From: SZUA-36 sp963759155
GTDB lineage: Bacteria > Pseudomonadota > Gammaproteobacteria > Xanthomonadales > SZUA-36
Direction of reading: 5' to 3'
Assembly (NCBI GenBank): GCA_963759155.1
Contig: CAVWXX010000016.1
Coordinates: 62,001-126,000, forward strand
Length of the DNA: 64,000 bases
Under the pieces are notes generated by a model. That model was given only the letters and a program-made list of their open reading frames with translations. It did not search any database and had not been told where the DNA came from. Both the position numbers and the translations under genes were made by a program. Positions 38,001 to 46,812 of this stretch are shown here, piece by piece (position 1 is the first letter of the stretch; each line of letters starts with the position of its first letter).

Positions 38001-38195
38001 CGGGGCGGCGACCGAGTTAGCCACGGTATCTGCATCGGCACCGGGGTAATTGGTGGATACGGTCACCTGCACGGGCGCGATATCCGGGTATTGTGTAATC
38101 GGCAAACCAGCCATGGACACTAAGCCGCCAATCACAACTACGATTGACAGCACGGTAGCCATAATTGGCCGCTTGATAAAAACTGCAGAAATCAT
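35049..38195 (-). CDS. RND efflux pump inner-membrane subunit (AcrB/HAE1 type)
   Basis: 1048 residues, the AcrB length. The N-terminal FIKRPIMATVLSI, the proton-relay pair Asp410-Asp411 (GIVCDDAIVVVEN) in helix 4, and the Lys of STKNAILIVEFA in helix 10 are all present. This is an HAE1-family drug or hydrophobic-compound pump driven by the proton gradient. It is flanked by its adaptor (five bases upstream) and outer-membrane channel. No TetR-type repressor is beside it. Confidence 0.96.
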   Translation of the reverse strand: MISAVFIKRPIMATVLSIVVVIGGLVSMAGLPITQYPDIAPVQVTVSTNYPGADADTVANSVAAPLEKQINGVDNLLYMQSSSSATGNLTLTVYFSMDTDPDTAEVQVNNRVGLALPELPDVVQSAGVKVEKRSSSFLMLIGIFSPDNRYDEQYIGNYADLYVLDALKRIPGANQASIMGLPDLAMRLWLQPDRMASLKITPTDVQTAVSQQNKQFGAGRLGQAPTSHPVEMTFPVVTEGRFNQAEEFEDVILRADSEGTAIVRMKDVGYAEEGLKQYLLRSNLNGSASTFIAVYQQPGSNAMEVAASVRAELARLKESFPDGIDYKVSLDSTKFVEASIDEVIETLIIAVILVVLVTYLFLQSINSTLIPTIAIFVSIIGTFMGMSALGFSINLLTLFGLILAIGIVCDDAIVVVENVERNMNDEGMKPLEATFRAMQEVTGPVIATTLVLIAVFVPVAFLGGTTGVLYKQFAITIAISVAISSFVALTLTPALAAILLKPATTPGRFFTMFNNGMERMTNRYVDGVKLAIKRGGLALAMLAAMLVSIYLLFATIPGSFVPAEDQGYLFAAVVLPDGASIDRSEKMTTEVANIFAGHPAVEDASALSGFSIIDGQFKTNTGTVFISLKDFSERTDPSMTVNALMAYATPKMRALKEGFAFPINPPPIPGLGSQGGFEFWLQNRGQGGIAHLEKTTRELMARAGETGDVVRLNSTINSASRQLRTNVDRAKAETLGLPIADVYNTLQTLFGSLYVSQYNKFGRVWQVILQAEPRFREKPEDIQNIFVRQKQGEMVPLSSVVTTEFVSGPDLVSRFNGFLASKITGDAAPGFSSGQAISTMESTSASVLPAGYTYAWSGQAYEEKQASGTAAIVFIFALVMVFLILAAQYEQWSLPIAVVTAVPFGIFGALVSVWARGMENDVYFQIGLVTLIGLSTKNAILIVEFAELKYKEGLAAKDAAIEAARLRLRPILMTSLSFILGAMPLVLASGAGAAARHSIGTGIIGGMIGATTLALFFVPLFYYLIMTAREKMAGSKPVKKTTAADGEA

Positions 38196-38200
38196 ACCGC

Positions 38201-39340
38201 TTAGCCCTGGTCGGCTTGATTAGCAGCCTGGTAGGGGATGGTCTTCACCTCGATTCCAGGCCGGATGCTTAGTGCGCCATCGACAACAACCTGCTCGCCG
38301 CCCTCCAATCCATCCTCTATAAACCAGTCATCGCCATGCCATGGACCTGTTTTCACCGGTTGAAACCTGGTTTTGCCATCTTCAATCACCCATACAAAAC
38401 TACCCTGGGCCGCCTGTTGAACGGCGCGTTGAGGGACCAGAATGGCTTGTGGGCGTAAACCGCCGTGTAGTCGGGCGCGTACAAATTGACCAGGACGAAG
38501 CATCTTTTCCGGGTTGGGTATTTCGGCACGAATAAGAAAAGTGCCGGTTTCCTCACTCAACGATGCGTCGGCAAACGTGATTTTGCCGCGATGCGGGTAG
38601 ATACTCTGATCGGCCATCTCGATTTCGACTTCGTACTCTTCATCCCTCGGAGCTTTCACCAGGCCGCTGGTTCTAACCGCTCGACTTTGGAATAATTGGT
38701 TTTCAGATATGCTGAACTCCACCCACATAGGTTGGATTTGAGCAACATAGGTGAGTAGCGCATCCTGACCGATTCCAATGTAGGATCCTTCACGTTTACG
38801 GGCAAAACTCGATACACCTGTCACCGGTGTATAAATGTCGGTGTAGCCCAGATTCAACTCTGCCTGCATCACTTTTGCTTTGGCGGCTTCTACTGAGGCC
38901 GCTGAGGACCGGTACATACTAATGGCATCATCCAGCTCTTTTTGCGCGACTGCATTTTGTTCTGCCAACGGCTTTACCCGTGCAAGGTTGGCCTCTGCAT
39001 TGGTCAGTCTGGCTTGTTGTTGAGCCAACTCAGCTTTGGCGGCGCCCAATTGAGCTTCAAATGGTTTGCGATCCATCTGAAATAAAACCTGGCCCTCTTT
39101 CACCATGGTGCCTTCTTCATACAGGCGGTGCTCAAGAAAGCCTTCCACCCGGGAGCGAATTTCGATTCGGCGCGAACTGGCGGTCTTGCCGACAAACACC
39201 GGAGAAATGGGGATGTCACGCGGTTGGGTCACCATCACCGACACTTCTGGTATGGGTTGTACTATTTGCTCGGGTTCATTGCAGCTGATCAAAATGAAGC
39301 TGACAAGAATCCAGGGCAAAAGTCGTAGGCGGCTACTCAT
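38201..39340 (-). CDS. RND efflux periplasmic adaptor lipoprotein
   Basis: 379 residues with a lipobox LISC (Cys20). The order is membrane-proximal domain, lipoyl half (SRVEGFLEHRLYEEGTMVKEG), coiled-coil hairpin (about 90-155), second lipoyl half (YTPVTGVSSFARKREGSYIG), beta-barrel and a C-terminal membrane-proximal region. This is the AcrA/MexE family. First gene of the three-gene pump operon; the 295 bases upstream (39341-39635) hold only AT-rich promoter-like sequence shared with a divergent gene, including a TATAAT at 39563-39568. Confidence 0.94.
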   Translation of the reverse strand: MSSRLRLLPWILVSFILISCNEPEQIVQPIPEVSVMVTQPRDIPISPVFVGKTASSRRIEIRSRVEGFLEHRLYEEGTMVKEGQVLFQMDRKPFEAQLGAAKAELAQQQARLTNAEANLARVKPLAEQNAVAQKELDDAISMYRSSAASVEAAKAKVMQAELNLGYTDIYTPVTGVSSFARKREGSYIGIGQDALLTYVAQIQPMWVEFSISENQLFQSRAVRTSGLVKAPRDEEYEVEIEMADQSIYPHRGKITFADASLSEETGTFLIRAEIPNPEKMLRPGQFVRARLHGGLRPQAILVPQRAVQQAAQGSFVWVIEDGKTRFQPVKTGPWHGDDWFIEDGLEGGEQVVVDGALSIRPGIEVKTIPYQAANQADQG

Positions 39341-39635
39341 AAAATAGTTCCTGCATTTCCTGATTTAAAACACGTTCTCAAACACCGGTCTGGATATACA
39401 CGGCTTATGGATTTATCCGGACACTGAGTCCGCATGCGCAAAGCCCCGTTCATTGTAGTTGCTCTGTATTTTAACTGCGAATTGAAATGTTTATGGGCGT
39501 CGGGCGGCATGCGTTTGGAGCATCAATTGTCAGGCAATGGAATAATGATACCGAATATTAATTATAATAATTGAAAGGACACCCGGTTTTTTGGTATTCA
39601 ACCGCAGGCGGATGTGTCCGAACCAGGAGAATCAA

Positions 39636-40031
39636 ATGAACAGGTTCTTAGTTAGTATTGCAATATTTGTGACACTCAGTTGTTTTGCAGGCAATGCCTT
39701 GAGCAAGGAATTGATCCGTGAATTTAAAGGTACTGGCAACAAGACAACGGCGGAATTTGAAGTAAAGGCGCCATGGATTGTCGACTGGCGTACCCGCGGT
39801 GACTATCCCGGGCAAATGGCGGTGGAAGTCAGCCTGTTCACGGTGACAGGTGAGTATGTTGGTAAGATTTTTACGACCAAGTACGTCGATAATGGTGTGA
39901 GGTTATTTGATGGAAGCGGCAGTTTTGTCCTACAGGTCAATTCCACTCTTGCGAACTGGACACTTCGTGTTGAGCAATTGACCAGGCAGGAGGCTGAGAC
40001 CTATATGCCGAAGGAAAAACTACAAAACTGA
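39636..40031 (+). CDS. Small secreted protein of unknown function
   Basis: 131 residues from the ATG at 39636, with AGGAGA eight bases before. Signal peptide to about residue 23 (GNALSKE). The mature part is predominantly beta, with KTTAEFEVKAPWIVDWRTRGDYPG and GVRLFDGSGSFVLQVNSTLANWTLRVEQL, which is reminiscent of a small jelly-roll or pre-peptidase (PPC)-like domain. No family name can be given. The gene stands alone with its own promoter region (TATAAT at 39563-39568, no clear -35). Confidence 0.7.
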   Translation: MNRFLVSIAIFVTLSCFAGNALSKELIREFKGTGNKTTAEFEVKAPWIVDWRTRGDYPGQMAVEVSLFTVTGEYVGKIFTTKYVDNGVRLFDGSGSFVLQVNSTLANWTLRVEQLTRQEAETYMPKEKLQN

Positions 40032-40185
40032 CACATCCGGGTATTGACACCTTAACGGGTTTATAGCCATTGACCCGGCAGGACTTCACCCCAACATTGT
40101 GTATCAGCGAGTCGCAAAGGACTCCCGGAGCAAAGCTGATTCAGCTTGCATGGTTTTTACCTTTCCATTGGTGAGTGGCTAAGGC

Positions 40186-41130
40186 ATGGATTACAAGGAC
40201 TATTACAAAACGCTGAATGTCGACCGTAAGGCGACCCAGGATGAGATCAAACGCGCCTACCGAAAACTGGCGCGTAAATACCATCCGGATGTCAGTAAAG
40301 AAACGGATGCTGAGCTGAAGTTCAAAGAACTGGGTGAGGCCTACGAGGTTTTGAAAGATCCGGAAAAACGCGTCGCCTATGACCAGTTGGGTTCAAACTG
40401 GAATGCGCAGCAGGGTTTTAAACCACCGCCGGATTGGGGCTCGGGCTTTGAGTTTCATGGTGCACCACGGGGCGGTGGCAGCCAGCAGGGCTTCAGTGAT
40501 TTTTTTGAATCATTATTCGGGCAGGCAGGACGCTCGGGTGGCAGCGGCCGGGGGTTTCATATGCAGGGCGAAGACCATCATGCCAAAATACTTGTCGATC
40601 TCGAAGACAGCTATCGTGGTGCAACACGCTCTATTTCCCTGCAAATGCCGGAGGTGACACCTGACGGGCACGTGGTTAGCCGTAGCCGGACGTTGAAGGT
40701 CAGTATCCCCAAGGGTGTTCGCCAGGGTCAGCAAATTCGCCTGAGTGGGCAGGGTGCCAAGGGACAGGGCAGTGGCAAAGCCGGTGACCTTTACCTGGAA
40801 ATAGAATTTAATCCACACCGGTACTATCGCGTTGAAGGTGCTGATGTTTATCTGGAACTACCCGTCGCCCCCTGGGAAGCTGCTTTGGGCGCAACGGTGA
40901 AAGTGCCGACGCCATCAGGTGCCATTGATCTGAAAATCCCCGCGAACTCCAGGGCCGGCAAGAAACTGCGGCTCAAGGGCCGGGGCGTACCTGCAAAAAC
41001 ACCGGGTGACCTCTACCTGGTACTGCAAATTGCCCTGCCGCCTGCCGATGATGAAAAGTCACGGGACTTCTACAAACGCATGCAGGAAGAAATCAAGTTT
41101 GACCCACGGGCGTCAATGGAGGTGGCCTGA
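40186..41130 (+). CDS. cbpA: Curved DNA-binding protein / DnaJ-class co-chaperone CbpA
   Basis: 314 residues. J domain at 1-70 with HPD at 33-35, a Gly/Phe-rich linker (about 75-125), then two DnaJ C-terminal beta domains (about 130-295) and no zinc finger. That is the class B layout of CbpA. It stimulates DnaK and in E. coli binds curved DNA. The CbpM regulator gene follows two bases after the stop, supporting the identification. The 154-base gap upstream holds two small hairpins but no gene. Confidence 0.95.
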   Translation: MDYKDYYKTLNVDRKATQDEIKRAYRKLARKYHPDVSKETDAELKFKELGEAYEVLKDPEKRVAYDQLGSNWNAQQGFKPPPDWGSGFEFHGAPRGGGSQQGFSDFFESLFGQAGRSGGSGRGFHMQGEDHHAKILVDLEDSYRGATRSISLQMPEVTPDGHVVSRSRTLKVSIPKGVRQGQQIRLSGQGAKGQGSGKAGDLYLEIEFNPHRYYRVEGADVYLELPVAPWEAALGATVKVPTPSGAIDLKIPANSRAGKKLRLKGRGVPAKTPGDLYLVLQIALPPADDEKSRDFYKRMQEEIKFDPRASMEVA

Positions 41131-41132
41131 TC

Positions 41133-41435
41133 ATGAGCGGTGAGAGAAATGGTGAAAGAATCCTGGTGGGCGAAGTGTTGGAAGAAGGCTACCTCGTCAC
41201 CCTGGCGGAGCTGTGTCGCAGTTGTACCGTGGAAACGCAAACCATTACGACCCTGGTCACGGAAGGTATTCTTGATCCGACGGGTGAGGACGTCGAACAC
41301 TGGCGTTTTACCATCAGTAGCTTGAAACGTGTGAAGACGGTCATTCATCTGCAGCGTGACCTGGGTGTCAACCTGGCAGGTGCGGCACTTGCGTTGGAAT
41401 TACTGGACCGGATTGCAGAGTTGGAGCGTTCCTGA
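41133..41435 (+). CDS. cbpM: Chaperone modulator CbpM
   Basis: 100 residues with a MerR-like helix-turn-helix (LAELCRSCTVETQTITTLVTEGIL) and a C-terminal helix with LGVNLAGAALALELLDRI, the pattern of CbpM. It binds the J domain of CbpA and blocks its DnaK-stimulating and DNA-binding activities. Translationally linked to cbpA (2-base gap). Confidence 0.92.
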   Translation: MSGERNGERILVGEVLEEGYLVTLAELCRSCTVETQTITTLVTEGILDPTGEDVEHWRFTISSLKRVKTVIHLQRDLGVNLAGAALALELLDRIAELERS

Positions 41436-41529
41436 GAACTATCCTGGTCATCCGTCCATTGATTGACATAACATCCGTTGACAGTTTCATTTATCATGGC
41501 ACTCCGAAATTGGATTACAGGAAATTCTA

Positions 41530-42279
41530 ATGAAATATTTTTTAAGTGCTTTATTGTTTTTGTCTTCCGGCCTGGCGTTTGCTGCTGATTTTGATGCCAC
41601 CGAGGCAAAGCTGAAAACAGCGATGGCTGGCGAAAACCGGACAGATGCTGAAAAAGAACGTGATAGAAACCGCCGTCCAATCCAGACTTTGGAGTTTTTT
41701 GGTCTTCGCGATGATATGAAAATTGTCGAACTGCTTCCGGGTGGAGGCTGGTACACCAAGTTACTGGTACCCGTAGTGGCGGACAATGGTGAATATTACG
41801 CAGCGTTTGGTACGGGCAATATTTCCAAGAACCTGATGACTGAGCCGGGTTTTGAAGATATGCAGGTCATCGCGACCGATGCAAAGGTCTACCGGAAAGA
41901 TGGCGCGCGCAACTACACGCTGGAAACCGACGGGCTTGGTGTCACGGATGTGGACATGGTGCTGACTTTCCGTAATTACCACAACTTTGATGCCGAAGGT
42001 CGTGCCGCGATGAACAAGGCCGCTTTTGACGCACTGAAATCAGGTGGCGTTTACGCAGTGGTCGACCATACCCGTCGTCACATGGAAGATGACACCCCCG
42101 AGAACCGCCGCAGAATTGACCCGGTTCTGGCGATTCATGAAATTGAGGCCGCCGGCTTTGAGTTTGCAGATTTTTCAGATTTGCATTACCGCGCTGATGA
42201 CGAGTTACGTTATGAAGTGGGACGCAAAACGGTGACCGGTAACACGGATCGCTGGACACTGAAGTTCATCAAGCCCTGA
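41530..42279 (+). CDS. Predicted periplasmic SAM-methyltransferase-like protein
   Basis: 249 residues with a signal peptide (1-18, ending GLAFA). The mature part resembles the COG4798 class I methyltransferase family: RRPIQTLEFFGLRDDMKIVELLPGGGWYT (motif I with GGGWYT at about 74), DMVLTFRNYHNF (motif IV) and YAVVDHTRR. A Sec signal on a SAM-dependent fold is odd, since SAM is not thought to be present in the periplasm; the fold may have been reused or the start may be misassigned. The signal is clear and the ATG follows AGGAAATTCTA. Confidence 0.85.
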   Translation: MKYFLSALLFLSSGLAFAADFDATEAKLKTAMAGENRTDAEKERDRNRRPIQTLEFFGLRDDMKIVELLPGGGWYTKLLVPVVADNGEYYAAFGTGNISKNLMTEPGFEDMQVIATDAKVYRKDGARNYTLETDGLGVTDVDMVLTFRNYHNFDAEGRAAMNKAAFDALKSGGVYAVVDHTRRHMEDDTPENRRRIDPVLAIHEIEAAGFEFADFSDLHYRADDELRYEVGRKTVTGNTDRWTLKFIKP

Positions 42280-42302
42280 TACAAAGGCCAGCTAGAAGCA
42301 AA

Positions 42303-42330
42303 GTCATCCCCGCGAATGTGTGGGGATGAC
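42303..42330. terminator. GTCATCCCC palindrome between convergent genes
   Basis: GTCATCCCC (42303-42311) pairs with GGGGATGAC (42322-42330) around a 10-base loop. It lies between two convergent genes, so it can end transcription both ways, though without a T run. The same arm occurs at 53798-53822, which points to a dispersed repeat family. Confidence 0.55.
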
Positions 42331-42357
42331 GCTGCCTATAAATAACCGCTTGTTGGC

Positions 42358-43504
42358 TTAGAAGTACAACCTCACTGCACCAAACCAGGTCCAGCCTTTA
42401 TATCTGCCCCCGTCATTTGCGGCATCCTTCATATGGGCGTATTCACCACCTGCCATCAGCTTTAACTTGTCACCATAAAGAAAATAACTGAGGCCGGTAT
42501 ATAAGGCCTGGTAGCGATCACCATCACCCGTGGTGACCTTTTGTTCGTAGCGACGTTGTAATAGCAAGCCGTTGTCTCTGCTACTGGTGGCGTATTGGTA
42601 ACGCAAGATAAGCTGCAATGGATCGTTATTGCCAAACAATTCGTTCACCAATATCCAGGCGGGTTCGACGGTTAAGCCGAACAGATGGCCAGCGGTATCC
42701 TTTGGTTGGGCTATGGTCAGATCTACGCCCATCTGCAAACGACCGCGCTCACCGCTGTGCCAGAGGGAAACGACATGGCGAAAAGGTCTGAAGGCGTCTT
42801 CATTCGATTGACCCGGGTTGTGCAGCCAGTCCAGATGCAAGCTACCCTTTTCATAGAATAGATTCGTGTCGTAGGCAGCCCCGATGGCGGTGGCTGAACC
42901 ACTGTTGAAATCATCAAACTCGTCTTTGATACTGCGGCTGAACCAACCCGCGTGATAGGAGAAGCGACCCTTTTTCCCCTGTACAAGCGCACCGACGACT
43001 TCCGCCGGCATGACCTGGTTGACCAGCAGTCCGCGTTCTATCACCTTGATCCTCTTGGAGGACTCACTGCGTTCAAGACCGGTGAACAGGTAATCAAGAC
43101 GGCCGACGCTAAGGGAGATGCCGGTATCCGGCGGTGACCACTTTATAAAGCCTTCATAAAGCCCGCCATAGAGTGAACCACCGTCAGTCTGCAGGAACAT
43201 TTGCGCCTGCACGGTGAAATTCTGGAACCATTTGGAACTGAAGCCAATGATTTTGCGGCGGTTTTCCCAGTCAGCAGCATCGCCCTGGTCGGCATTCACG
43301 CTCCAGTATTGGCCGTGATACCGGCCAATAAGGGAGAAGGACATGGATCGTGGGGTGATCCGGGTTTTCGTAGAAAACCAGGGCATCCCAAATTTTGTCG
43401 TAGGTACTTACGGGCGGTTCACTATCCTGCTGACACCACCCGTTAAGACTTAACCCGACCGTCAGCGCAAGAATGAATCTGACGTATCGGGTTTTTGTCT
43501 GCAA
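42358..43504 (-). pseudogene. Phosphate-selective porin-like gene, frameshifted near the 5' end
   Basis: A TTG at 43504, seven bases after GGAG, starts a signal peptide (MQTKTRYVRFILALTVGLSL) and the mature start IWDALVFYENPDHPTIH. At about 43350 the frame changes: the rest, from SFSLIGRYHGQYW onward, lies in the next frame and runs 330 residues to a terminal Phe (FGAVRLYF), with the alternating pattern of a 16-stranded barrel. Joining the two needs one base skipped after ATC CAT. The protein would be an OprO/P-type outer-membrane channel. It may be a pseudogene or an indel error. It follows the cyclophilin gene, whose last codons provide the ribosome site. Confidence 0.78.
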
Positions 43505-43508
43505 GTTT

Positions 43509-44594
43509 TTACTCCGAGCTTAAAGCCTCACACAATGCAACATTGTCATTGGCAACCCGCTGAATAGGAACACTGCCCTGACGATTGATTGAAGGGATAT
43601 TGTATTCGATAAGACCGGAACTACAATCCGTAAAAGTCAGCGTGATCGTGCCATCCGTGGTGCGGTCAATTGTAGTGGTGGTATCGAAAAGTCCACCGGA
43701 AGCGACTTCGATGGTCATGACGGCAGTGTCGCCTTCAATGTCACCCAGCGCGGTCAGCCAGCGGTGACCGGGAGAGCCCAGGTTGGCGTCGTCTTCATCC
43801 AGGGGTAACTGGGTGTCATAGGTGAACCAGGCCAGGTTAACTACATTGAAGTCAGGAAACACCGTGATGAAAAACCCTTGCCCATCGGTAAGCGGGTTAT
43901 ACCATGCATCATTGAGGCCGGCATTCATCACGAATTCACCTTCAACCGGTGTGACATCCGTGGCAGTGACGGTGGTCATCACCAGGTTGGCTTCGGTAAT
44001 GAACTTGCCATTGTTGAAGTCAGTCGCGGTGTAATCAATGACCGGCAACTCGGGGTGCTTGTTGAAGGGCATGATGGCTAATTCGCCGATGGCATCCGCC
44101 ACTGCCATTCCGTTGCCGATGACTCGCGCGAAAACGGTAAATCCACCATTTTGATTGTCGAGGTTTTCCGAGTTGTCGGCAAGATTGATAAACCACTGAC
44201 TGGTCGCGCTATCGGGCGAATTGGGAATTTTTGCCATGGCTACGGTGCCGCGGGTATTGGGTATCTTGAATTCATTTTCTATCGGGTCGAAAGTGAAGAT
44301 GAAATTTGAATTTACACCATCGAAAGTAAATCCCCCGCCCTGGAGAATAAACCCGGGTACGCTGCGGTGCATAAATGACTTGGTGTAACTGCCGTTTTCA
44401 ATATATCGCAGGAAGTTGGCGACCGTGTTGGGTGCATCCTCCGTCAGCAACTCGAGTTCAATGTCACCCAGTGGTGTCTCTATCACCACCGTATCCGCCA
44501 TCGCCACTGGTATTGCCAGCATGGCTGAAACTGCGAATGCACCGAGGAGGGTGCGGCTTAACTGTGCAAAACTGCATAACTTGTCTGAGGGCAT
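43509..44594 (-). CDS. Secreted cyclophilin-type peptidyl-prolyl isomerase with extra C-terminal domain
   Basis: 361 residues from the ATG at 44594, giving a signal peptide ending AIPVAMA. The cyclophilin domain (about 33-205) has FMHRSVPGFILQGG, SATSQWFINL and GFTVFARVIGNG; FMHRSVPGF carries the catalytic Arg. The C-terminal 145 residues form a separate domain with NDAWYNPLTDGQGFFITVFP and NLAWFTYDTQ, a beta-rich module that I have seen only in marine Gammaproteobacteria-type secreted proteins and cannot name. It likely folds outer-membrane proteins; the porin gene follows directly. Confidence 0.9.
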   Translation of the reverse strand: MPSDKLCSFAQLSRTLLGAFAVSAMLAIPVAMADTVVIETPLGDIELELLTEDAPNTVANFLRYIENGSYTKSFMHRSVPGFILQGGGFTFDGVNSNFIFTFDPIENEFKIPNTRGTVAMAKIPNSPDSATSQWFINLADNSENLDNQNGGFTVFARVIGNGMAVADAIGELAIMPFNKHPELPVIDYTATDFNNGKFITEANLVMTTVTATDVTPVEGEFVMNAGLNDAWYNPLTDGQGFFITVFPDFNVVNLAWFTYDTQLPLDEDDANLGSPGHRWLTALGDIEGDTAVMTIEVASGGLFDTTTTIDRTTDGTITLTFTDCSSGLIEYNIPSINRQGSVPIQRVANDNVALCEALSSE

Positions 44595-44760
44595 GATGAT
44601 CACTTCCAGAGTATAGGGTTTTGATTTTAAAGGGGCACGCAATATAACAGACTCAGAAAAATGATCAAGGATTCCAGTTGACTAAAGTCAGTTGAACTGC
44701 GATAAGTTAGTTGGGGTCCTAAGTTTTGTAATCGCCTCAACAACCTACCGGAGCATAGAC

Positions 44761-45567
44761 ATGAGAAAAGCAGTTCCGTTCCTCTTGCTCATCATTCTTT
44801 TCGCAGGTGCTGCCTGGTACTCATTTATGAAACCGGCGGATCCGGTTTCTGAAATACCGTCTGCACAGGTGACAACACCGCCTTCGGTCGTTACGCAAGA
44901 GGCACCGCTGACGGGTGATGATAGCGCGTTGGTTGAGCCAGCGATGGACTTTGAGCCGGTAGTGATCCCGCCTGAGCCATTACCGACATTGTTTGAGAGT
45001 GATCCCGAAGTGACCCAGGCCCTGGCAGATATCGCAGGTGCTGATGCTTTGGCGGAATATCTTGTCATGGATCAGGTGGTTAGCAGGGCGGTGGCATCGA
45101 TCGATAGCCTGACGTCCCGCCAGGTGCCGGTCCATATCAACCCGATTAAACCGGCAGGTGAAAAATTCATAACCGAAACAGAAGGTGAAAGACTGGTATT
45201 GAGCCCACGAAATTTTGCCCGTTATGATGGATATGTCAGCTTGCTGCAAAGTATGGACACCGGCTCGTTGATGACATTTTATGAACGCTATTCCCCGCTG
45301 TTTCAGCAGGCTTGGGAGGAAAACGGTGGTACGGGATCATTTAGCGACCGCTTGCTCACTGTGATAGACGACTTGCTGGAGACGCCGGATGTCGCAGGGC
45401 CCGTTTACCTGACTCAGTACGAGGCTGTTTACCTGTTTGAGGTACCAGAACTGGAAGCTCTGACGGCCGGGCAGAAAGTCCTGGTGCGGATGGGCAGCGC
45501 CAATGCCTCGGTGGTTAAAGAAAAGTTGATGGAGTTCAGGGCTCAGCTGAAAGCCCGTGACGGCTAA
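44761..45567 (+). CDS. DUF3014 membrane-anchored protein
   Basis: 268 residues from the ATG at 44761. A single N-terminal helix (about 4-22), a Pro-rich linker (about 25-80) and a periplasmic DUF3014 domain with LPTLFESDPEVTQALADIAG, YLVMDQVVSRAVASIDSL and LIVR-type late helices. Function unknown. Expressed from the 166-base gap shared with the divergent cyclophilin gene. Confidence 0.85.
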   Translation: MRKAVPFLLLIILFAGAAWYSFMKPADPVSEIPSAQVTTPPSVVTQEAPLTGDDSALVEPAMDFEPVVIPPEPLPTLFESDPEVTQALADIAGADALAEYLVMDQVVSRAVASIDSLTSRQVPVHINPIKPAGEKFITETEGERLVLSPRNFARYDGYVSLLQSMDTGSLMTFYERYSPLFQQAWEENGGTGSFSDRLLTVIDDLLETPDVAGPVYLTQYEAVYLFEVPELEALTAGQKVLVRMGSANASVVKEKLMEFRAQLKARDG

Positions 45568-45607
45568 CAGGCATTAACCAGGCTTATGCGCCCGGAGATA
45601 ACGGGTG

Positions 45608-46753
45608 CTAAGCAATATGTTTTTCGCCGATCTCGCTGATGTTGCGACAACCAATCAAACCCATGCCGCGTTCAATTTCTGCACGCAGCAGTTCCACTGC
45701 CTTGCTGACACCCGCCTGCCCACCGGCGGCCAGTCCAAACAGGTAAGGCCGGCCCATCGAGCAGGCCGTGGCGCCGCGGGCCAGTGCTTTCAATACATGT
45801 GTGCCTCGGCGGATACCGCCATCACAGATAATCTCGCACTCGCCACCCACCTCATCAACAATGGGGCCGAGGGCATCAAAGGCTGAAAGGGAACCGTCGA
45901 GTTGACGGCCGCCATGGTTTGAAACCATGATCGCCGTGACTCCACGGTCAACGGCCTTGCGTGCATCCGACGCAGACAGTATGCCCTTGATGGCAAACGG
46001 ACCACCCCATTCAGCAACCATCCATTCCAGGTCATCCCACGTGACGGACGGGTCGAACTGGCTGGCGATATATTCAATCAACGAAGTGCTTTTTGAACTT
46101 CCCTCGGGAATCTTGTGCGCCACATTAGCCAATATGGCTTTCGGGTGGGTGAGGGCGCGATAAACCCAGCCCGGCCTCGCTGCAAAACCGATAATACCGG
46201 CCAGGTTGAGTTTTGGTGGCATGCTAAAACCGTAACGCAGTTCGCGCTCCCTGTTGCCGGCCACCGGTATATCTACGGTGAGTATCAGTGAGTCGTAGTT
46301 GGCGTCCTTGCAGCGTTGGATAAATTCACGTGTCAGGCTGCGGTCCTTCATCACGTATATCTGGAAACTTTTTGGGCCGTCACAGGCTGCAGCCACATCT
46401 TCGATACTGGTTGCACCGACTGTGGACAACGAGTAATAGGTGCCTGCTTCAGCAGCAGCCTTTGATACCGCGGTTTCACCGTCGTGATGAAACAGGCGGG
46501 TCATGCCGGTGGGCGCCAGGAAAAGCGGCATTGAGATTTCACGTCCCAGGACCGTTGTCCTTGTGTCGATTTCTGCCACATCCACCAGGTATTCAGGCAC
46601 CAGGCTGGCGCTATCAAACGCATGTATATTGCCGAGCACGTTGGTTTCATCATCGGCGCCGCCGTCGATGTAATTGAAAAGCGGCTTGGGTAGCTTTCTG
46701 CGGGCAATTTTGCGCAGGTCTTCAATATTGAAAACTTTATCGAGATTAGACAC
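45608..46753 (-). CDS. FMN-dependent alpha-hydroxy-acid oxidase / L-lactate dehydrogenase-like
   Basis: 381 residues from a GTG at 46753, placed after a strong GGGAGG site. TIM-barrel FMN enzyme with FNYIDGGADDE, the central SNHGGRQLDG (catalytic His and FMN-contacting Arg) and the C-terminal DGGIRRGTHVLKALARGA and MGRPYLFGLA. It oxidises a 2-hydroxy acid, L-lactate being the commonest substrate (LldD), to the keto acid. No lactate permease or regulator is nearby, so the substrate is not fixed. It is 59 bases from ilvD on the same strand. Confidence 0.93.
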   Translation of the reverse strand: MSNLDKVFNIEDLRKIARRKLPKPLFNYIDGGADDETNVLGNIHAFDSASLVPEYLVDVAEIDTRTTVLGREISMPLFLAPTGMTRLFHHDGETAVSKAAAEAGTYYSLSTVGATSIEDVAAACDGPKSFQIYVMKDRSLTREFIQRCKDANYDSLILTVDIPVAGNRERELRYGFSMPPKLNLAGIIGFAARPGWVYRALTHPKAILANVAHKIPEGSSKSTSLIEYIASQFDPSVTWDDLEWMVAEWGGPFAIKGILSASDARKAVDRGVTAIMVSNHGGRQLDGSLSAFDALGPIVDEVGGECEIICDGGIRRGTHVLKALARGATACSMGRPYLFGLAAGGQAGVSKAVELLRAEIERGMGLIGCRNISEIGEKHIA

Positions 46754-46812
46754 GCTAACTATCCTCCCGGTACATCGGTTAAATCAAAAATCCGTTAGAG
46801 ATCGGCTCAAAA

